DNA of 23,524 nucleotides from an uncultured Mediterraneibacter sp. (GTDB lineage: Bacteria; Bacillota; Clostridia; Lachnospirales; Lachnospiraceae), in contig NZ_CAKRDI010000040.1 of NCBI RefSeq assembly GCF_934309415.1, forward strand, positions 1-23,524, read 5' to 3'. Positions 23,516 to 23,524 of this stretch are shown here, piece by piece (within the stretch, counting starts at the first letter, position 1; the number at the start of each line of letters is the position of its first letter). The notes under the pieces are model-generated. The model ran no database searches. It was not told the DNA's origin and saw nothing but the letters and a program-made list of their open reading frames with translations. Made by a program: the position numbers and the translations under genes.

Positions 23516-23524
23516 CAGAAGGAG

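Overview
The window reads as a chromosomal segment of an anaerobic, endospore-forming Firmicute, most likely of the family Lachnospiraceae. The evidence is a complete-looking spoIIIA sporulation operon and spoIIP, AAGGAGG-type ribosome binding sites, several TTG/GTG starts, and the gene set and order. The genus cannot be fixed from the sequence alone. Every gene I accept lies on the minus strand, so transcription runs from high to low coordinates. There is no rRNA, tRNA, CRISPR array, prophage or recognisable transposase gene.

Layout in the direction of transcription. (1) 23524-22173: a short spacer with two hairpins, then spoIIP (peptidoglycan hydrolase for engulfment). (2) 21828-17500: a type IIA topoisomerase pair, B subunit then A subunit, with a clear sigma-A promoter before the B gene. 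The A subunit has the gyrase/topo IV cleavage core but no GyrA box, so this may be the topo IV-type pair rather than the main gyrase. (3) 17235-8628: the nusA-infB operon: rimP, nusA, ylxR, ylxQ, infB, rbfA, nrnA (DHH phosphoesterase), truB, ribF. Together they serve 30S maturation, transcription elongation, translation initiation, nanoRNA turnover, tRNA pseudouridylation and flavin synthesis. (4) rpsO with its own promoter and terminator, then pnp with its own promoter, a long leader hairpin and a terminator. (5) 4847-1: spoIIIAA-AB-AC-AD-AE-AF-AG and possibly the first codons of spoIIIAH. These build the feeding-tube/secretion-like channel between mother cell and forespore.

The coding content is largely conserved housekeeping and sporulation. 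The least explained material is between genes. A family of about 145-155 bp palindromic repeats occurs four times (7502-7656, 8539-8622, 19823-19895, 22028-22170). It has GTTACTG/CAGTAAC ends, a shared core and hairpins that show compensating base changes. Three copies sit directly behind a stop codon, and one supplies the final codons and stop of spoIIP. The rpsO-pnp spacer, about 800 bp, also holds a separate 192-nt imperfect palindrome with 24-bp ends and a 15-bp perfect hairpin. The pnp leader has a 16-position near-perfect stem that resembles, in position only, the RNase III/PNPase autoregulation hairpin of enterobacterial pnp. Whether any of these elements has been described cannot be decided without database searches.
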